NCBI GenBank assembly: GCA_946531445.1
Contig: CAMNAP010000006.1
Location: 1-46,907 of the forward strand
DNA: 46,907 bases
Direction of reading: 5' to 3'
DNA from: an uncultured Clostridia bacterium
GTDB lineage: Bacteria > Bacillota > Clostridia > Oscillospirales > Acutalibacteraceae
Shown here: in pieces, positions 17,026 through 24,659 of the stretch
Position numbering within the stretch: the first letter of the stretch is position 1
How the letters are laid out: each line of letters begins with the position of its first letter
Notes under the pieces: model-generated
The model's input: the letters and a program-made list of their open reading frames with translations, nothing else
What the model was told of the DNA's origin: nothing
Databases searched by the model: none
Program-made: the position numbers and the translations under genes

Positions 17026-18422
17026 AGATGATAAGAAGAAGAGGCTATTTCCTCTTAATCCTCATAATCGCGTTTTTAGGCGGCACGGGCTTTTTGCTCT
17101 ATTCCTTTGTCGTTCACGCAGATGAGTGGGCGCTTAAAAGCTACAATAAACATCTCTACAATTACGGAACTCTTGTAGGTGCGGGAACTGTTTACGACGC
17201 CAACGGCGTTGAGCTTGCAAAAACGGTAGACCACGAAAGAGTTTACGCTGAGAACAAAACAACAAGGAAGTCTACTCTCCATATGGTAGGCGACCCGAAA
17301 AACTTTATTACAACGGGCGTTCAGCGTGTTTACGGAACAAGGCTTACGGGATATAACAAGGTATTCGGCGTTTACTCGCTTAAAAAGTACGGAAAGGGCG
17401 ACGATATAAAGCTCACCCTTGACAGTGAGATTTGCAATACCGCTTATGAGGCGCTTGACGGCAGAAAGGGAACCGTAGGCGTAATCAACTATAAAACGGG
17501 CGATATTATCTGCTGCGTATCAAACCCGACCTATGACGTGAACAATCCGCCGAGCGCAAGCGAAATTGAAAAGGACGAGGACTACGCAGGTCTTTATATC
17601 AACCGCCTTTTCAACGCGCACTACGTACCGGGCTCAACCTTTAAAATTGTAACGGCTATCTGCGCAATTGAAAATATGCCCGACGTTTTTGAAAGAACGT
17701 GGGAGTGCGGCGGTAAATACACCCCCGAGCACGGCACTGATATTATCTGTAACGCCGACCACGGTCACAAGGTGGATTTCAAAACGGCGCTTGCAAAAAG
17801 CTGTAACTCCGTTTTTGCCCAGATTGCAATTGAGCTCGGCGAGGAAAAGCTTAACGAAACGGCAAAGCGCCTCGGTATCGGTTCGGCGGTGAAGGTGAGC
17901 GGCGAACTCAAATCCTTTGAGGGAACGTGGAAGGTTGACGGTATCGCTCAGGACAAGCTCGGCTGGACAGGTATCGGTCAGGGCGACACAAGGATTCCGC
18001 CTATAGCTATGCTCAGAATAGTAAGCGCAATCGCAAACGGCGGCTCAGCCGTTTCAATGAACGTAGTTGAAAACGCATTCTCTCAGGCAGGCAAGAAGCT
18101 CAATATAACTCTGCCCTCGGGCAAAACTCAGCTTATGGACGCTCAGGTTGCTTCAACTATGAAGGAAATGCTCCGTTATAACGTAGAGGAGCAGTACGGC
18201 GACGGAAATTATAAGGGACTTTCGCTTTGCGCGAAGAGCGGTACGGCTCAGATAGATAATGAGGAAAGCCACAACATCGCATGGTTTACGGGCTTTATGG
18301 ACGACGACTCCTGCCCGTATGCGTTTGTTGTTGCAATTGAGCACGGTAATTCGGGCTCACAGACCGCGGGCCCCGTTGCAAATGAAATAATGCAGGCGGT
18401 AGCGGATAAATACAGAAAGTAA
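17022..18422 (+). CDS. Class B penicillin-binding protein (transpeptidase)
   Basis: A 466-residue DD-transpeptidase that cross-links glycan made by the SEDS enzyme before it. One N-terminal membrane helix (about 9-30) anchors it. A short dimerisation/linker region follows, then the transpeptidase domain with S205-TFK208 (SxxK), S260-C-N262 (SxN) and K405-S-G-T408 (KTG). It is shorter than PBP2/PBP3 and resembles the PbpA type found beside FHA and SEDS genes. The ATG overlaps the SEDS stop as ATGA, with GGGAGG upstream; a second ATG two codons later is possible. Confidence 0.94.
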   Translation: MKMIRRRGYFLLILIIAFLGGTGFLLYSFVVHADEWALKSYNKHLYNYGTLVGAGTVYDANGVELAKTVDHERVYAENKTTRKSTLHMVGDPKNFITTGVQRVYGTRLTGYNKVFGVYSLKKYGKGDDIKLTLDSEICNTAYEALDGRKGTVGVINYKTGDIICCVSNPTYDVNNPPSASEIEKDEDYAGLYINRLFNAHYVPGSTFKIVTAICAIENMPDVFERTWECGGKYTPEHGTDIICNADHGHKVDFKTALAKSCNSVFAQIAIELGEEKLNETAKRLGIGSAVKVSGELKSFEGTWKVDGIAQDKLGWTGIGQGDTRIPPIAMLRIVSAIANGGSAVSMNVVENAFSQAGKKLNITLPSGKTQLMDAQVASTMKEMLRYNVEEQYGDGNYKGLSLCAKSGTAQIDNEESHNIAWFTGFMDDDSCPYAFVVAIEHGNSGSQTAGPVANEIMQAVADKYRK

Positions 18423-18429
18423 AGATTTA

Positions 18430-19671
18430 ATGGATTTACAGTACAGCGAAAATGACAGGGAAAGAGCATTTCTGATTGCGCTTGATACGGGCACAGACGA
18501 CGCCGAAGCCTCAATGAACGAGCTGTTTGAACTCGCTAAAACGGGCGGCGCGGAGGTTGTGTCGTATGCAATTCAGAAAAGGCAGTCTCCCGAAGCCGCA
18601 ACCTTTCTCGGCAGCGGAATGCTAAGCGATATTGCGGACTTTTGCCATAATAATGAAATAGACCTGATAATATGCGACAGTGAGCTGTCGCCTGTTCAGG
18701 TGCGTAATATTGAGAATATTACGGGCGTTCGTACTGTAGACAGGACTACACTGATACTTGATATTTTCGCGTCAAGGGCAAGGTCAAGCGAGGGCAAGCT
18801 TCAGGTTGAGCTCGCTCAGCTTAAATATTCCCTGCCTCGCCTCGGCGGAAAGGGAACTGCGCTTTCGCGACTCGGCGGCGGAATAGGTACAAGAGGCCCG
18901 GGCGAAACTAAGCTTGAAACAGACCGCCGTCATATCAGAAGAAGAATTGACACGCTGAGGAACGAGCTTGACAAGGTTGAAAAACGCCGCTCACTTCTCC
19001 ACGAAAGGCGCCGTAAAAACGGTGCGCAGTGCGTTGCTATAGTGGGCTATACAAACGCGGGAAAGTCAACGCTTATGAACCGCCTTACAAACGCGGGCGT
19101 TCTTGAGGAGGACAAACTTTTTGCAACGCTTGACCCGACTGCAAGAAGACTTAAGCTCCCGGGCGGCTCACAGATTATGCTTATTGATACGGTAGGGCTT
19201 GTAAGACGTTTGCCCCACCAGCTTGTTGACGCCTTTAAATCCACACTTGAGGAGGCGCTGTGGGCTGATGTAATCCTCAACGTGTGCGACGCGTCAAGTG
19301 ATGAATGTGCAGAGCATATAGACGTTACCTTTAAACTCCTTGAAGAGCTCGGCGCGCTTGATAAGCCGATAATTACCGTGTTAAATAAGTGCGACAAGGC
19401 TGACCTTTCAGAAGTTGTAAATTACGAAAACAGCGTAAAAATAAGTGCGCTTACAGGCGAGGGAATTGACGTTCTTCTCGCCCTTACCGAAAAGGAGCTG
19501 TCGCGCAATAAAAGACGTGTCAAGCTGCTGTTTCCCTTTGATAAAATTTCAGCTTCGTCAATTGCAAGAGCGGGTACGGTACACTTTGAAGAATACCGCG
19601 CTGACGGGCTTCTTCTTGACGTTACGGCTGATATAGCAGATATTAATAAGCTTAAAGATTATATTATCTGA
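18430..19671 (+). CDS. hflX: GTPase HflX, ribosome-splitting factor
   Basis: 413 residues: an N-terminal HflX domain with the GKLQVELAQLKY and GTRGPGETKLE signatures, a coiled linker, then a GTPase domain with G1 GYTNAGKST near 204, G3 DTVG near 255 and G4 NKCD near 327. HflX binds stalled 70S ribosomes or 50S subunits and splits or rescues them under stress. It starts 7 bp after the PBP stop without a strong ribosome site, and is probably co-transcribed with the wall genes and the two small genes after it. Confidence 0.95.
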   Translation: MDLQYSENDRERAFLIALDTGTDDAEASMNELFELAKTGGAEVVSYAIQKRQSPEAATFLGSGMLSDIADFCHNNEIDLIICDSELSPVQVRNIENITGVRTVDRTTLILDIFASRARSSEGKLQVELAQLKYSLPRLGGKGTALSRLGGGIGTRGPGETKLETDRRHIRRRIDTLRNELDKVEKRRSLLHERRRKNGAQCVAIVGYTNAGKSTLMNRLTNAGVLEEDKLFATLDPTARRLKLPGGSQIMLIDTVGLVRRLPHQLVDAFKSTLEEALWADVILNVCDASSDECAEHIDVTFKLLEELGALDKPIITVLNKCDKADLSEVVNYENSVKISALTGEGIDVLLALTEKELSRNKRRVKLLFPFDKISASSIARAGTVHFEEYRADGLLLDVTADIADINKLKDYII

Positions 19672-19683
19672 TTACACCGCATA

Positions 19684-19717
19684 TTATTATTAGCAGTTCT
19701 TTTTCTGCGAGTAATAA
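19684..19717 (+). other. Imperfect mRNA hairpin between hflX and the next gene
   Basis: Arms TTATTATTAGCAG and CTGCGAGTAATAA pair over 13 positions with one G-U and one mismatch around an 8-nt U-rich loop. No U-run follows, so it looks like a leader, stability or processing structure, not a full terminator. It ends 15 nt before the next start codon. Confidence 0.4.
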
Positions 19718-19732
19718 ATTCAGGGTGATATA

Positions 19733-20203
19733 ATGCAGATAGTGACCTTTAAACTCAGACCGAAACAGATTTTCGGCGCAATCCTTGCAATTACGGGAAT
19801 TACGGTAATAATTTTAACCTTTGTTTCAAACCATAACGGAAAGCCCGTAGACGCCGCGACGTTCGTAAGCTGTTCAACAGAGGAGGAGAGAAAGGCGTAT
19901 CTTACGTCGCTCGGCTACACCTTTGAAAAAGAGGAACACAGCAAGAATATAGTTATCCCGTCAGAATTTAACGACGTATATAAAGATTATAATAATATAC
20001 AGAAGCAGCAGGGCTTTAACCTTGAAAAATACAAGGGCAAAAGCGCTGTGATATATACATATAATATTACTAACTATAAAAACAATAAAAATGTAATAGC
20101 CGACCTGCTCGTTGAAAACGGCGTTTTGATAGGCGCCGATTTGTGCGACCCCTCGGCTGAGGACGGCTTCCTTATTGCACTTGAGAAAAATGGAAAGACT
20201 TGA
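19733..20203 (+). CDS. DUF4830-like membrane-anchored protein
   Basis: 156 residues: one N-terminal membrane helix (about 13-33), then an extracytoplasmic domain beginning with a segment that reads like a cysteine-containing helix (CSTEEERKAYLTSLGY). The later blocks VIPSEFNDVY, NNIQKQQGFNLEKYKG and NGVLIGADLC recall the Firmicute family DUF4830, whose function is unknown. Assignment is from memory of that pattern. AGGGTGATATA precedes the ATG. The 3' end overlaps the pseudouridine synthase start by 14 bp. Confidence 0.7.
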   Translation: MQIVTFKLRPKQIFGAILAITGITVIILTFVSNHNGKPVDAATFVSCSTEEERKAYLTSLGYTFEKEEHSKNIVIPSEFNDVYKDYNNIQKQQGFNLEKYKGKSAVIYTYNITNYKNNKNVIADLLVENGVLIGADLCDPSAEDGFLIALEKNGKT

Positions 20204-20888
20204 TAAATTAGTATCTCTCAATCTTAATATAACAAGAAAAGAGGCAAGGTCGCTTATTAAAAGCGGCTGTGTTTCGGTGAACTCCAAAGTTGAAAAATCG
20301 TCTGATTTCAAATGTGATGAGGACGATAAAATATCAGTCGGAGGAAAAGAGCTTAACAGCAAAAAATTTGTCTATATTATGATGAACAAGCCCTCGGGTG
20401 TAATCTGCGCAAGCGAGGATAAAAACGAAAAAACGGTAATTGACCTTCTTCCCGACAGTATGAAAAGAAAAGGACTTTTCCCTGCGGGCAGACTTGATAA
20501 AGACACAACGGGATTTGTTCTCATAACCGACGACGGCGAATTTGCCCATTCTGTTTTAAGTCCCTCCCGCCACGTTGAAAAAACGTATATTGCAAAGCTG
20601 GACAAGCCGTTTGATGAGAACATAATAAACGAATTTGAAAACGGCGTTGAGCTTTCAGACGAAAAGCTTCTCCCCGCAAGGCTTGAAGCTGCTGGCGGAG
20701 ATTTTACAACAGCGAAAATTGTAATCAAACAGGGAATTTATCACCAGATTAAAAGAATGTTTAAGAAATACGGAATTACTGTCGTAAAGCTTAATAGAAC
20801 AAAAATGGGAAATCTGTCTATTGACGAGAGCCTTGCACCGGGTGAAGCGAGATATATTACCGATGATGAATTGTTGCTTATTAAATAG
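20190..20888 (+). CDS. RsuA/RluB-type pseudouridine synthase
   Basis: 232 residues: an N-terminal S4 RNA-binding domain (about 1-60, beginning MERLDKLVS) then the pseudouridine synthase domain with the catalytic motif GRLDKDTTG near residue 100 and HQIKRMF near 190. It isomerises a specific uridine in rRNA; the RsuA (16S) size fits best, but RluB/E/F substrates cannot be excluded. A TTG at 20175 is also in frame; ATG 20190 gives the normal N-terminus. It overlaps the upstream gene by 14 bp and is probably coupled to it. Confidence 0.92.
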   Translation: MERLDKLVSLNLNITRKEARSLIKSGCVSVNSKVEKSSDFKCDEDDKISVGGKELNSKKFVYIMMNKPSGVICASEDKNEKTVIDLLPDSMKRKGLFPAGRLDKDTTGFVLITDDGEFAHSVLSPSRHVEKTYIAKLDKPFDENIINEFENGVELSDEKLLPARLEAAGGDFTTAKIVIKQGIYHQIKRMFKKYGITVVKLNRTKMGNLSIDESLAPGEARYITDDELLLIK

Positions 20889-20893
20889 ACCTA

Positions 20894-20907
20894 CACAATA
20901 TATTGTG
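20894..20907. promoter_or_regulatory. 14-bp perfect palindrome upstream of cdaR
   Basis: CACAATATATTGTG is fully self-complementary and lies just after the pseudouridine synthase stop. Two near-identical TTGGTTATTTT units follow at about 20912-20931. It could be a protein-binding dyad; no U-run makes it a terminator. Confidence 0.4.
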
Positions 20908-20965
20908 GTATTTGGTTATTTTGGTTATTTTTGACAAATTTCTCAATATTTTTTTGTTAAAAAGG

Positions 20966-20994
20966 TTGCAAAAACATTAAGTCCATTGTATAAT
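20966..20994 (+). promoter_or_regulatory. Sigma-A promoter of the CdaR-type regulator
   Basis: TTGCAA (20966-20971), a 17-bp spacer, and perfect TATAAT (20989-20994). The start codon is 70 bp downstream. The -10 lies inside the loop of a long inverted repeat. Confidence 0.7.
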
Positions 20995-21013
20995 ATACAC
21001 AAAGGACTTAATG
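20975..21013. promoter_or_regulatory. Inverted repeat bracketing the cdaR -10 box
   Basis: Perfect 10-bp arms CATTAAGTCC (20975-20984) and GGACTTAATG (21004-21013) are separated by 19 bp that contain the TATAAT. T7 follows the right arm. The placement suits an operator covering the spacer and start point; a weak terminator for the upstream operon is the alternative. Confidence 0.55.
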
Positions 21014-21064
21014 TTTTTTTGTGCATAATTATTAGATTTATGAATTTTGACGGAGGTCGGTATA

Positions 21065-22150
21065 ATGCCAAACAGACTTTTTCAAGGAATAATAAATCAA
21101 ATGAGAGAGGCAATTGACCGCGTTATCGGAGTTGTTGATGAGGGCGGTACAGTTATCGCCTCAAGCGAGCTCGGCCTTATCGGCGAGGTGAGAAAGGGCG
21201 TAATCGCAGGCGGCGTTTTCAACGGTCCGCTTATCTGCGTTGACTCTTCAACCTATAAGTCATTCGGCGACGCAGTTCATCCCGAGTACGCTGTTTTTGT
21301 TGATGGTACTGACGAGGTAAGCCGCCACTATGCAGGGCTTATTGCAATCTCGCTTGAACAGATTAAGAAGAATAACGACGAAAAGTTTGACCGCTCAAAC
21401 TTCGTTAAAAACGTAATTCTTGACAATATTCTCCCCGGCGATATTTATATCAAGTCAAGAGAGCTTCATTTCAATAACGACGCGTCGCGCGTGGTATTTC
21501 TTATAAGACTTACAAAGCCGACAGAGATTTCAGTTTTTGACGTTGTTCAGAATTTCTTCCCCGATAAGTCAAAGGACTTCGTTATAAATATTAACGAAAC
21601 CGACATTGCGCTTATCAAAGAGGTTCGTCCAAATATAGATACCAAGGACCTTGAAAAGCTTGCCCAGTCAATTTGCGACACGCTTGCAACAGAATTTTAC
21701 TGCAGCGCAATCGTAGGTATCGGCGTTTGCGTAACCGGAATTAAGGAGCTTGCAAAATCGTTTAAGGAAGCTCAGGTTGCCCTTGAGGTTGCAAAGGTGT
21801 TTGACAATGAAAAGTCAATTATCAGCTATGAAAACCTCGGTATTGCAAGACTGATTTATCAGCTCCCGACAACGCTTTGCGATATGTTCTTAAAAGAGGT
21901 GTTCAAAAAGGGCTCAATTGATTCTCTTGACAGTGAAACGCTTTTCACAATTCAGAAATTCTTTGAAAACAATCTTAACGTCAGCGAAACCTCAAGAAAG
22001 CTTTTCGTACACAGAAATACGCTTGTGTACCGTCTTGAAAAGATTAAAAAGCTTACCGGTCTCGACCTGAGAGAATTTGACGACGCAATCGTTTTCAAGG
22101 TAGCTCTTATGGTAAATAAATACCTTTCGTCAACTCCCGTTAAATATTAA
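21065..22150 (+). CDS. CdaR/PucR-family transcriptional regulator
   Basis: 361 residues. The N-terminal third resembles the putative sugar-diacid recognition domain of CdaR (VIASSELGLIGEV). A middle GGDEF-like remnant follows. The C-terminal PucR-type helix-turn-helix (about 305-345) contains NVSETSRKLFVHRNTLVYRLEKI. GGAGG lies before ATG 21065; an upstream in-frame start at 21047 falls in that site and is rejected. It is a single-gene transcript between its own promoter and the terminator at 22157. The target genes and ligand are not evident; the symmetrical sites upstream suggest autoregulation. Confidence 0.88.
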   Translation: MPNRLFQGIINQMREAIDRVIGVVDEGGTVIASSELGLIGEVRKGVIAGGVFNGPLICVDSSTYKSFGDAVHPEYAVFVDGTDEVSRHYAGLIAISLEQIKKNNDEKFDRSNFVKNVILDNILPGDIYIKSRELHFNNDASRVVFLIRLTKPTEISVFDVVQNFFPDKSKDFVININETDIALIKEVRPNIDTKDLEKLAQSICDTLATEFYCSAIVGIGVCVTGIKELAKSFKEAQVALEVAKVFDNEKSIISYENLGIARLIYQLPTTLCDMFLKEVFKKGSIDSLDSETLFTIQKFFENNLNVSETSRKLFVHRNTLVYRLEKIKKLTGLDLREFDDAIVFKVALMVNKYLSSTPVKY

Positions 22151-22156
22151 AAACCA

Positions 22157-22181
22157 GCCTCTGCTTAATGCAGAGGCTTTT
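22157..22181 (+). terminator. Intrinsic terminator after the CdaR-type gene
   Basis: Perfect stem GCCTCTGC/GCAGAGGC with loop TTAAT, followed by TTTTATCTTG. Confidence 0.9.
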
Positions 22182-22247
22182 ATCTTGTATTTTATTAAAA
22201 TATTTGATATAATAATTTAAATATAAAAATAGGGAGAAGGTCAGGTT

Positions 22248-22940
22248 GTGGAAAGCTCGCCTATGGACAAAAAGTTAAAACTGAAAGAGAAATATCTGAA
22301 AAACGGTATTGCCTCACTGTCCGAGCGCGAGGCTCTTGAGCTTTTTCTTTTTTATGCTGTACAAAAAGAAAATGTTCAAAAGGTTTGCAACAATCTGCTA
22401 AACAGTTTTGGCGGAAGCATTAACGCGGTTTTCAGCGCAGACATTGACTCGCTTTGCAAGGTTGAGGGTGTGAGTAGAAATACCGCCGCGCTTATTCATC
22501 TTTTAAACGATGTTTCAAACACCGTAAACAGAAATAATATAGCAGGCATTAAATATTTAAACGACTCTGAAAGTGCAAAGCGTTATGCAAAGAGTACTCT
22601 CGGCAAAACGCCCGTTGAAAAGGTAATTGTTATAACGCTCGGCGAGGGCGATGAAATCCTCGGCTGCAGCGAGGTTGCGTCGGGAACGGTGAATCTTGCC
22701 AATATTGAGCTTGTAAAGATTGTTAAATGTATTTTGCGCGACAGGGCGAGGGCGGTTATAATATCCCACAATCATCCCTGCGGAAGCGCGCTTCCGTCAT
22801 CTGCTGACAAAGCCTTTACCGCAGGTCTTTACAAGGAGTTGAGACGGCTCGGCGTTGAGCTTAAAGACCACATAGTCGTAGGAAGTAACGGCGAAATCTC
22901 TATGGCAAACGACAGGCGTTTCAGTTTCTGTTTCAGTTAA
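22248..22940 (+). CDS. radC: RadC/JAB family protein (copy 1, intact metal site)
   Basis: 230 residues: an N-terminal helix-hairpin-helix region (about 10-85) and a C-terminal JAB/MPN domain. The JAMM residues are in place: E142, H174-N-H176-P in SHNHPCG, and S184/D187 in PSSAD. RadC proteins are predicted metalloproteins; a repair role is doubted and the biochemical function is unsettled. The GTG start at 22248 lies 7 nt after AGGGAGAAGG, better than the ATG at 22263. A paralogue follows after 14 bp. First gene of a four-gene transcript with the exonuclease and prmA. Confidence 0.9.
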   Translation: MESSPMDKKLKLKEKYLKNGIASLSEREALELFLFYAVQKENVQKVCNNLLNSFGGSINAVFSADIDSLCKVEGVSRNTAALIHLLNDVSNTVNRNNIAGIKYLNDSESAKRYAKSTLGKTPVEKVIVITLGEGDEILGCSEVASGTVNLANIELVKIVKCILRDRARAVIISHNHPCGSALPSSADKAFTAGLYKELRRLGVELKDHIVVGSNGEISMANDRRFSFCFS

Positions 22941-22954
22941 GGTAAGGAGTAAAA

Positions 22955-23656
22955 ATGGCAAAAAAGCTTTCCCGAGAGGGACACAGACAGCGGATTCGCA
23001 ATTCATATATTGAAGCGGGAATGAGCGGTATGCAGCCGCACAATATACTTGAGCTGCTTCTTACCTACGCAATACCGCGGCGCGACGTTAAGGAAACGGC
23101 TTACGCGCTTTTGAACAGCTTTGATAACGACCTGGGAAAGGTGTTTTCGGCTGATATAAACGAGCTTGAAAGCGTTAACGGAATAGGCGAAAACGCCGCC
23201 GTTCTCATTAGGCTTTTCGGTGAGCTTCCCGAATTCATTGAAAAAAGCGAAAAGAAAAACAAGGCTGTTATTAACGATTACGTTTCGGCTAAGGAGTACG
23301 CAAAAACAGCCTTTGCAGGCTGTACGGATGAGGAGTACAAAATAATCTGCACAAATAATTCGTCTAAGGTAATAAGCTGCGACACCCTGAATTTTAAAAA
23401 AGACAAAATCGGAAATGTCAACCCGCTTGAAATAATTGAGCGTATGCTGAGACGTCAGTCGGCTACGGCAATTCTTGTTCACATAAAGCCGCACGGAAAC
23501 TACCTTCCCGACAGCTTTGACAATGAACTTATTCTTGCGGCAAACGACGCGCTTGTGCCGCTCGGTATGGTGATTAACGACTTTCTTATCGTTGGAAAGG
23601 ACGGCACTCTGTCTATGTCAAACGATATAAGATATATGAGATATTTTAATAATTGA
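22955..23656 (+). CDS. RadC-like paralogue with a degenerate JAMM site (copy 2)
   Basis: 233 residues aligning end to end with the gene before it: the same N-terminal fold (FSADINELESVNGIG against FSADIDSLCKVEGVS) and the same JAB layout. At the metal site HNHPCG becomes HIKPHG (K178 replaces the second His), PSSAD becomes PDSFD, and no clear counterpart of the upstream Glu is present; only H176 and D189 remain. The protein is otherwise full length and ends with the family's GKDGTLSMSND motif, so it looks maintained, not decayed. It may be a non-catalytic partner. AAGGAG precedes ATG 22955. Confidence 0.85.
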   Translation: MAKKLSREGHRQRIRNSYIEAGMSGMQPHNILELLLTYAIPRRDVKETAYALLNSFDNDLGKVFSADINELESVNGIGENAAVLIRLFGELPEFIEKSEKKNKAVINDYVSAKEYAKTAFAGCTDEEYKIICTNNSSKVISCDTLNFKKDKIGNVNPLEIIERMLRRQSATAILVHIKPHGNYLPDSFDNELILAANDALVPLGMVINDFLIVGKDGTLSMSNDIRYMRYFNN

Positions 23657-23669
23657 TTGGAGATATAAT

Positions 23670-24659
23670 ATGAATTTTAAAGAGCTTCCTAACGGAATGT
23701 GTGAAGGTTTTGTAATGCTTAAAAGGTGTGAGGAAAAGAAGGCGAGAAACGGCTCTGCCTATCTTGACCTCATTATCGGCGACAAGGACGGCGAGCTCAG
23801 CGCAAAGCTTTGGGACTTTAAGGATACAGGCGTCTTTGAGCAGGATATGATTGTTAAGGTAAGGGGAAGTGTTGAGCAGTATAACGGAAAGGACCAGTTC
23901 AGAATTTCCCAGATAAGACCTGCGTCTGACAAAGACGATTACAACCTTTCCGACATTGTACCCGTTTCCGAAACGGGCGGCGAACAGCTTTTCGCTATGA
24001 TAAGAAACAGAGTTGAAGCCTTTGAAAACGAGGAGCTTAAGGCGATTGTGCTTAAAATAATTGACGAAAAAAAAGAAAAGCTCACCGTTTATCCCGCGGC
24101 GCTCAAGCTTCACCACGCAGTTGTCGGCGGACTTATGTATCACACGATGAGTATTATTAGAATGGCTGAGGAGCTTTGCAAAGTATATCCCAATATAAAC
24201 CGCGAGCTTCTTCTTTCCGGCGCAATACTTCACGACGTTGCAAAAACGTGGGAGCTTGAAGTCGGAACGGCAGGGCTCGCAAAGGGCTATTCAGCCGAGG
24301 GCGAGCTTATAGGCCATCTCGTAAAGGGTGCAATGTATGTTGAAAAGGCGGCTGACGAGCTCGGAATTGAAAGTGAGCTTGTAACACTTCTTGAGCATAT
24401 GATTATCTCTCACCACGGCGTGCCGGAATTCGGTGCGGCTGTCCGCCCGATGTTCCTTGAGGCGGTTATCCTTTCGGCGCTTGACAATCTTGACGCAACT
24501 ATATGGGAGGTAAATACTGCGACTGATAAGGTTGAGGCGGGCAAGTTTACCGAGAGACAGTGGGCGCTTGATAACAGAAAGCTTTACAACCACGGTCTTT
24601 CATCAACTAAGCACAGTGTTAATTTTGACAGCGGAGATAATGAAAATGGGAATGACTAA
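23670..24659 (+). CDS. 3'-5' exoribonuclease YhaM-type (OB-fold plus HD domain)
   Basis: 329 residues: an N-terminal OB-fold nucleic-acid-binding domain (about 10-85, with LSAKLWDF) and an HD domain with HH at 148-149, H158 and HD at 188-189, followed by a conserved SHHG segment. This is the arrangement of B. subtilis YhaM, a Mn-dependent 3' exonuclease of RNA and single-stranded DNA. It follows the RadC pair by 13 bp with TTGGAGAT before the ATG. Its 3' end overlaps prmA by 14 bp. Confidence 0.9.
   Translation: MNFKELPNGMCEGFVMLKRCEEKKARNGSAYLDLIIGDKDGELSAKLWDFKDTGVFEQDMIVKVRGSVEQYNGKDQFRISQIRPASDKDDYNLSDIVPVSETGGEQLFAMIRNRVEAFENEELKAIVLKIIDEKKEKLTVYPAALKLHHAVVGGLMYHTMSIIRMAEELCKVYPNINRELLLSGAILHDVAKTWELEVGTAGLAKGYSAEGELIGHLVKGAMYVEKAADELGIESELVTLLEHMIISHHGVPEFGAAVRPMFLEAVILSALDNLDATIWEVNTATDKVEAGKFTERQWALDNRKLYNHGLSSTKHSVNFDSGDNENGND

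Noticed and set aside
20930..20938. TTTGACAAA as a -35 box for another promoter
   Set aside because: No -10 lies 16-18 bp downstream; the better promoter is at 20966-20994. It is kept only as a possible Spo0A box.
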